Part shown: in pieces, positions 7,279 through 8,195 of the stretch
How the letters are laid out: every line of letters starts with the position of its first letter
Position numbering within the stretch: the stretch's first letter is position 1
Assembly (NCBI GenBank): GCA_001311585.1
Contig: BBBN01000066.1
Location: 1-8,195, forward strand
From: Thermus sp. JCM 17653
GTDB lineage: Bacteria; Deinococcota; Deinococci; Deinococcales; Thermaceae
Direction: 5' to 3'
Length of the DNA stretch: 8,195 nucleotides
Position numbers and translations under genes: made by a program
Notes under the pieces: model-generated
What the model saw: only the letters and a program-made list of their open reading frames with translations
Told to the model about the DNA's origin: nothing
The model's database searches: none

Positions 7279-8195
7279 AGCGGGTGCACATCATGGGCAT
7301 AGAAGGGGTGGGGATGAGCGCCCTGGCCCGCCTTCTCCTGGCGGAAGGGGTGGCGGTGACGGGGTGCGACCTCGCCCCCGGCAAGCGGGCCAAGGCCCTG
7401 GGGGTCCCGGTCCACGCGGGCCACGACCCCGGCCACCTCCAGGAGGAGGACACCCTGGTGGTCCCCACCCCGGTTCCTCTGGACCACCCCGAGGTGGTGG
7501 CCGCCAAGGAGCGGGGCCTTAGGGTCTTGCGGCGCATGGAGCTTCTGGCCCAGCTCCTGGCCCAAGGGCCTTCCTTGGGGGTCACGGGGACCCACGGCAA
7601 GACCACCACCACGGGGATGCTGGCCAGCATCCTCCTGGAAGCGGGGCTGGACCCCTGGGTGCTCCTCGGGGGGAGCTTTCCCTCCTTCCCGGGAACGCCC
7701 GCCACGGAAAGGGGCCCCGCCTGGCCGAGGTGGACGAGTCCGACCCCCTCTTTCGGGAGGTGAAGGTGGACATCGCCGTGGCCACCAACCTCGAGGCCGA
7801 CCACATCGCCCCCCCCGGCCACAAGGCCCCCAACTACCACGGGAGCTTCGGCGAGCTCAAGGCCGTGCGGGGCGTTTTTGGAAGGGGCGGGGGTGGTGGT
7901 GGTCCCCGCCTCCGATCCCCTGCTCCTAGAGCTTTCCCAGGGGCTTCCCCGGAGGACCTTCGGCCAGGGGGGGGAGCTTTCCGCCGAGGAAGCGGAGCTT
8001 GGCCCCTCGGGAAGCCGTTTCCTCCTGGTCCACAGGGGGAAGGCCTTGGGAGAGGCCTGGCTCCAGGTCCCGGGGCGGCACAACATCCAAAACGCCCTGG
8101 CCGCCGCCTTGGCCGCCCTGGCCCTGGGAGTGGCCCCCGAGGCCATCCTGAAGGGGCTAGGCCGCTTCCCCGGGGTAGGGCGGCGCTTCCAGAGG
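7275..8195 (+). CDS. murC: MurC, UDP-MurNAc--L-Ala ligase, 3' end beyond the window, two frame breaks
   Basis: This cytoplasmic ligase adds L-alanine to UDP-MurNAc, the first amino acid of the stem peptide. About 307 codons are present. The N-terminal [14 protein letters not shown] is the Rossmann-type opening of the family, [10 protein letters not shown] with Lys109 is the ATP loop, and EVDESD (DESD at 154-157), ATNLEADH near 170-177 and [14 protein letters not shown] (His269) follow. The window ends at GVGRRFQR, the start of the C-terminal domain, so roughly a third is missing. One G is missing from the G run at 7668-7673 (otherwise the frame stops at 7761-7763), and one G appears to be extra in the run at 7869-7872. 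With both corrected the frame stays open to 8195. GGAGGAG at 7263-7269 precedes ATG 7275, and the start overlaps murG by ATGA. The stretch after [28 protein letters not shown], is longer than the common DHxDxYG pattern. Confidence 0.93.

Noticed and set aside
7187..8146. Long open frame on the - strand opposite murC
   Set aside because: It lies wholly opposite conserved MurG and MurC coding sequence. Its composition (Arg, Pro, Ser, Gly) is typical of antisense reading of GC-rich genes.
1..8195. Programmed frameshifting or transcriptional slippage as an explanation for the breaks
   Set aside because: The known Thermus slippage case, in dnaX, uses a long A run. The breaks here are at short G/C runs or no run, occur in both directions and hit nearly every gene, which fits sequence error better.
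1..8195. tRNA, rRNA, CRISPR, insertion sequence, terminator or origin
   Set aside because: No repeat arrays, transposase-like proteins, inverted ends or stem-loop plus T-run were seen, and almost every base lies in a recognised gene.

Overview
The window is one continuous stretch of a division and cell wall (dcw) gene cluster, with every gene on the + strand. The DNA is very GC-rich, with codons strongly biased to G or C in the third position and purine-rich ribosome sites of the GGAGG type. The protein sequences resemble those of Thermus, so the source is most likely a Thermus species or a close relative. The species cannot be fixed from this window, and this assignment rests on remembered family resemblance, not on a search.

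Gene order is ftsI (3' part, 1-1168), murF (about 1176-2461), a small unrecognised lipoprotein-like gene (2449-3144), mraY (3135-3990), murD (3987-5239), ftsW (5218-6274), murG (6262-7278) and murC (7275-8195, cut by the window end). All junctions overlap or nearly touch, which points to one transcript with translational coupling. No rRNA, tRNA, CRISPR, mobile element or intergenic gap of any size is present.

Together the genes cover most of peptidoglycan precursor synthesis and septal assembly. MurC and MurD add L-Ala and D-Glu to UDP-MurNAc, and MurF adds D-Ala-D-Ala. MraY makes lipid I and MurG makes lipid II. FtsW polymerises the glycan and FtsI crosslinks it at the septum. MurE, often found between ftsI and murF in other bacteria, is not at that position.

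The most striking property of this copy is that seven of the eight genes are broken by apparent frameshifts. I count 14: about 11 single-base losses and 3 single-base gains (or two-base losses), mostly in short G or C runs. In each case the protein family continues without loss in another frame. This is far more likely to reflect low-quality draft sequence than biology. The gene calls below therefore give the whole gene span, and the evidence lists where the frame has to be changed. The small gene between murF and mraY is the only part that the standard dcw pathway does not explain.
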